Program-made: the position numbers and the translations under genes
Source of the DNA: Hypsibius dujardini
Taxonomy: Eukaryota; Tardigrada; Eutardigrada; Parachela; Hypsibiidae
Direction: 5' to 3'
Length of the DNA: 22,761 nucleotides
NCBI GenBank assembly: GCA_001579985.1
Contig: LRSR01001157.1
Coordinates: 1-22,761 of the forward strand
The notes under the pieces: generated by a model
Told to the model about the DNA's origin: nothing
What the model saw: only the letters and a program-made list of their open reading frames with translations
Database searches by the model: none
Shown here: positions 19,593 through 22,761 of the stretch, in pieces
Numbering within the stretch: position 1 is the stretch's first letter
Layout of the letters: each line of letters opens with the position of its first letter

Positions 19593-20243
19593 CTTGGGAA
19601 AGAATGGAGATTTTGACCTCCCGATCGGAGTGGGGTTTTCATAACACCTGTCCATATATCATAATTTTACATTGGGGTCTCGGGGTCGAAATCGCATCTG
19701 CGGTTTCAGAAAAAGAATAAGGAAGAAAAAAATTCCCGCACCACTTTGTGTTATGGCCCGGGGCTTGATTGATTGATTCATGAGTAACGTTTCCGAAGTT
19801 TCACGTTTTTTGATCTCAACCACTTTAAAACGTTTGATTCCAACATTTTTGACACCCTTTCACTCCAAATTTGATTTGGAAGTGATTGACATCAGCAGAA
19901 TCTTTTTTGGATGTCAGGGGGCGGAGCTATGGATCATTTCTTCAATGTCACTCGGAGCCTAGATCGAAACTAGCCCATAGCTCCGCCCCCTGTCATCCAA
20001 AAAAGATTCTGCTAATGCCAATCGATTCCAAATCAAATTTGGAGTGAAAAAGTGTCAAAAATGTTGGAATCGTACGTTTTACAGTGGTTGGACAATGAAT
20101 TGAAACTTCGGAAACGTTACTGATTAATCAATCAATCAAGCTCCGGGCTATAGCACAAAGTGGTGCGGGAATTTTTGTTTCTTCCTTATTTTTTTCTGAA
20201 ACCCCAATCCGATCGGGAGGTCAAATCTCCATTCTTTCCCAAG
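19593..20243. mobile_element. 651-bp foldback element with long inverted arms
   Basis: The left arm (19593-19932) and right arm (19975-20243) are inverted copies, roughly 90% alike by eye, around a 42-bp loop. Shared blocks include the end CTTGGGAAAGAATGGAGATT, CCCGCACCACTTTGTG, GATTGATTGATT, CCAACATTTTTGACAC, CACTCCAAATTTGATTTGGA and GGGGGCGGAGCTATGG. The left arm has about 65-75 bp extra near 19640-19710. The element is flanked by TCA on both sides (19590-19592, 20244-20246), a possible 3-bp target duplication. No transposase ORF is present, so it would be non-autonomous. It sits between the divergent THOC2 and unnamed-gene starts. Confidence 0.85.
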
Positions 20244-20512
20244 TCAACTAGTGGAAGTCCTGCAGGGTGGATACAAACTTCTGGATGGCGGTCGTCGCAG
20301 TCTAACCACCGCCTCGGGAAGTCGCGACCGAAATTGAGCGTACGTTTATTAGTTTCTACGGTGCGTGTCTGCGTTGACTGATTCCACGGAATTTGCTGTT
20401 TTGGTCAGTCAGGGCAACAACGAGCGTGCACGTAGCGCACTAAAAGAGGACAGAATGCTTGGATCACCGAACCAGCTCAGCCAAGCATTTCGGCCATATG
20501 TCCAAGCGCTCA

Positions 20513-20604
20513 CACACGCACACAAGACACAAGACACAACACACACCACACACACACAACACACACCACACACCACACACAACACACACAACACACACAC
20601 ACAC
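20513..20604. repeat. CA-rich dinucleotide tract
   Basis: Irregular ACAC/ACACC/AAGACAC repeat about 90 bp long, the only CA-type microsatellite in a window otherwise dominated by tetranucleotides. Confidence 0.95.
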
Positions 20605-21196
20605 TCTGTTCTGATTCAGTCTGACTGCCCACTGGTCTATTACAAGACAGGGCGCGGTCTTCCGCTTTGACTGATCATATTCGTGTGCCTGTCCACTCCT
20701 GTCGGCTTCTTTCTTCGCGTCGTTTTACCAATCCACCCTGCCATTATCGTTTTCGATCTTTTCCCGACATCTCTCCCCTAGTGGCCAGAACTTTATACCC
20801 ACTCGTCAGAAGTCTGAACGCGGATCGGTTGTTGCTGCCTGAAACTCCGTTACAGATCGAGCTCCTCCACTTTTCGTACTATAATTAAAGCAAACCATTA
20901 ATTATTGATCATCCCCGGCGGTTTCTCACAGTTTAACTCACGTCCAATGACCTAGGATGCATACCCAACGGCTGTCTTGTTGACTGTTGCTTCTCAATCT
21001 GCTGGATCTATGCACGACAGGCACAAATCGAAGGTAATAAACCGCTTTTGATAGATTTAATATTCTTTCTTTTTTTTTCTATTTATTTCTTTCAAAACAT
21101 TTGTTCAGCAAGGATCTGATGTTAAGGTATCTCAATTTTTTTTGTACATTTCAAAGTCCCAGGGTGATATTATTATTACTGTAGAGTCTCGACCAC

Positions 21197-21275
21197 TTGA
21201 TGCCAGTTTTTAATGACCGCCGTAAATTATGACTGCAGGCATAATATACGGGTGAGTCTAAAAACTGGCAATCAA
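21197..21275. ncRNA. 79-nt near-complete hairpin, pre-miRNA-like or small MITE
   Basis: TTGATGCCAGTTTTTA on the left pairs with TAAAAACTGGCAATCAA on the right with a 1-nt bulge. Inside, CCGTAAATTATG pairs with CATAATATACGG around ACTGCAGG. Size and pairing resemble a miRNA precursor, but a short palindromic transposon remnant is equally likely. No conserved miRNA seed was recognised. Confidence 0.3.
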
Positions 21276-21966
21276 AAAGGCAAAAATAACGCGACTATTG
21301 CGTGCACGCCGAGCACTTTTCAGTTCCGTTCAGTTCACAGACAACGCGGCGTCCCGTGTGCTTTGTTGGGCTAATGGTCACTCTCAGACATGAGAATGTT
21401 TATTGCCCTGTATGACCGCGACAGCGGTATCTATTGTCCTCCCTTGATGGGCTGTCATGGGGTAATGCAAAGATTGCTCACCCGATTCCCTCACTCGTCC
21501 CCTCCCTCCCCTTCTAATCTTTCAGTCCTCGAAGGGAAAGTCAAGATAATGGGATTAGAAATGCGCTGTTTGCGGTCACTTTATTTGATCATGTCTTCGA
21601 CTTCGACCACTTGTCGCATTTATGCGTTTACTGTGGCGCGGTCATCTTCCTTTTCTTTTGTCTGACTAAACATATCGCAGAAAGAAACGATCCCTGACTC
21701 GAGCTTGGCAAAGAGGAAAGAGATCTCTCTTTTATGCGGAAACTCCGATTTTACTGCTTTATTTTCCTGCATTTTCTCAGCGAATCCTTGATCATATCTT
21801 TTGCTTGTCTGTAGAGAGAAAGAAGGAATACACTTGCACAACAATTGTCGCTCTTCAGTCAGCTTCTGGAACTAACATCAGGAGATTCCCAACTATCAAT
21901 CGGAAGTTTTGTGTTGCCTGTCTACAGATTCTGGAAGGAACTTGAATCCAGGCATCTTATTGGGAA

Positions 21967-22122
21967 ATGGGAGCGGAGAAGATGCGGCCCGTTGCAGTCA
22001 AATTTTCTTGCAAGGATGACGTCATTCAGTTCGAAACCCCAAAGATGAAAGCAGTCAAAGGAATAAGTGCAGACGGTAAGTTGGAGTACAGATTGTAAGT
22101 GTCCTCATTGTGATGAGACTCT

Positions 22123-22158
<36 letters not shown>

Positions 22159-22761
22159 CAGACATACAGATTCGTGAATAACAAAAGATCATCTCATGCC
22201 TTAGACACATGTCTGACGAGATAGACTGACGAGATCGGACAGACAAGCGCACGGTCAGGCAGACAGACAGGCAATCAAACGTGCAGACAGACCGACAGCA
22301 TCGTAAACTCATACTAGACATGTGGGCAGACAGAGAGGCCCATACTGGTTGGCATATCGTGACTTATGGTGATTGTCCTATCTAGCTAGCAGACTGACGA
22401 AAAGGTTTTTTAGTTATTTCCCTTACGATATTTGTTTATTTTTAGGGTTCAGCACTGCTGCCACACAAAGGAAAAGATCAGGTCCCGTGGCCGGCACCAT
22501 CGGTGAGGCCCAGCAGCTTTCCGCACCACCACCGGCAAAGAGTCATGCTCTGCATCACCACCATCATCATCATCGCAGACTGAAACATGCCGGTCCACCG
22601 ACTCTATCCCCGCTCCAGCTGTGCTTCGCTCAGATGATCAACGATCTCCAGCGAGATTACACGCCGTCGCCGCCTGCTGCGCAGAAACACACCGTTACAT
22701 TAGCTCACGGCAAGATTAAACCCTCAGGCGGACAAGGATGCAAGCTGACCACGGACACGCA
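21967..22761 (+). CDS. Unrecognised gene, first two coding exons (3' end outside window)
   Basis: Exon 1 is 21967-22075 and exon 2 runs from 22446 to the window end, still open. ATG at 21967 is the first in-frame start after an in-frame TGA at 21943 and has a good context (G at -3, G at +4). Exon 1 ends GAC G|GTAAGT, and TTTTTAG precedes exon 2; together they make a Gly codon. The 141 visible residues start MGAEKMRPVAVKFSCKDDVI and include a seven-His run, a basic stretch (HRRLKHAG), a helical stretch (LSPLQLCFAQMINDLQRD) and Pro-rich sequence. I do not recognise the family. Frame continuity, splice consensus and the shift to GC-rich codons support a real gene. A nuclear or regulatory protein would fit the composition, but this is a guess. 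It is transcribed divergently from THOC2. Confidence 0.7.
22126..22273. repeat. CAGA repeats in intron 1 of the unnamed gene
   Basis: A short pure CAGA run at 22126-22157 and degenerate CAGACAGGCA sequence to about 22273, within the 370-bp intron 22076-22445. It is the same repeat class as in the introns of the two neighbouring genes. Confidence 0.9.

Larger units (their letters stand above)
20244..21966. other. Intergenic region upstream of the unnamed gene
   Basis: No gene is supported. It contains a 9-bp stem (AATGCTTGG...CCAAGCATT, near 20455-20490), a CA-rich tract (20513-20604), T-rich stretches near 21070 and 21140, a 79-nt hairpin (21197-21275) and a 74-codon Lys/Glu-rich minus-strand ORF (21844-21620) without clear splice sites or homology. 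The unnamed gene's promoter and 5' UTR must lie somewhere here. Confidence 0.5.

Noticed and set aside
20365-20888. Plus-strand ORFs of 73-101 codons upstream of the unnamed gene
   Set aside because: One runs through the CA-rich tract, the other lacks homology, splice sites and codon bias.
21319-21336. TTCAGTT motifs resembling arthropod initiator elements
   Set aside because: Short, common motifs; no supporting TATA or downstream element and no transcript data.
21620-21844. Minus-strand ORF with a Lys/Glu-rich helical look
   Set aside because: It has a plausible acceptor (CTCTCTACAG) but no good donor or partner exon and no recognisable family; kept only as a note in the intergenic entry.
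128-22321. Many ORFs reading TDRQ, LSVC, SVSQ, NQSI or DTDT repeats on both strands
   Set aside because: They arise from stop-free tetranucleotide and hexamer arrays inside introns with sound splice sites and have no independent coding support.
1-22761. CRISPR array, bacterial operon or phage elements
   Set aside because: Repeats lack unique spacers of constant length, and all genes have spliceosomal introns; the window is an animal nuclear sequence.

Overview
This is a piece of an animal nuclear genome. Coding sequence is split by many short introns with GT/GC...AG borders, there is no operon structure, and one gene belongs to a metazoan secretory family (TMEM131). The mostly 58-110 bp introns, moderate GC and heavy tetranucleotide (CAGA/CTGT, CAAT/GATT, CAGT) repeats suggest a compact invertebrate genome. 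Nothing here fixes the phylum, so none is asserted.

Layout. (1) Positions 2-6392, plus strand: the 3' 13 exons of a TMEM131-like gene. They encode a lumenal Ig/PapD-like region, one transmembrane segment and a long cytoplasmic tail (1,519 residues in the window; the N-terminus lies upstream). (2) Positions 6393-9232: tail-to-tail intergenic space with an imperfect hairpin, a small GA-rich ORF, a 25-unit 10-bp minisatellite, a GATT tract, a 75-bp minisatellite and a foldback sequence. (3) Positions 19231-9233, minus strand: a complete THOC2 gene (THO/TREX mRNA-export scaffold), which I reconstruct as 30 exons and 1,698 residues with all phases consistent. One intron is GC-AG. (4) Positions 19232-21966: head-to-head intergenic space holding a 651-bp foldback element with long inverted arms, short tandem duplications, a CA-rich tract and a 79-nt hairpin. 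(5) Positions 21967-22761, plus strand: the first two coding exons of an unrecognised gene that continues past the window.

TMEM131 and THOC2 converge; THOC2 and the third gene diverge. The gene products act in different compartments (ER/Golgi export of collagen-type cargo versus nuclear mRNA packaging), and nothing suggests they work as one system. The strongest unexplained signal is structural. Every reconstructed intron longer than about 190 bp (14 of 42) carries a simple-repeat array, minisatellite or foldback, while I saw none in the 28 short introns. Several foldbacks have GATT/AATC tracts inside their arms. I found no convincing new multi-gene system.
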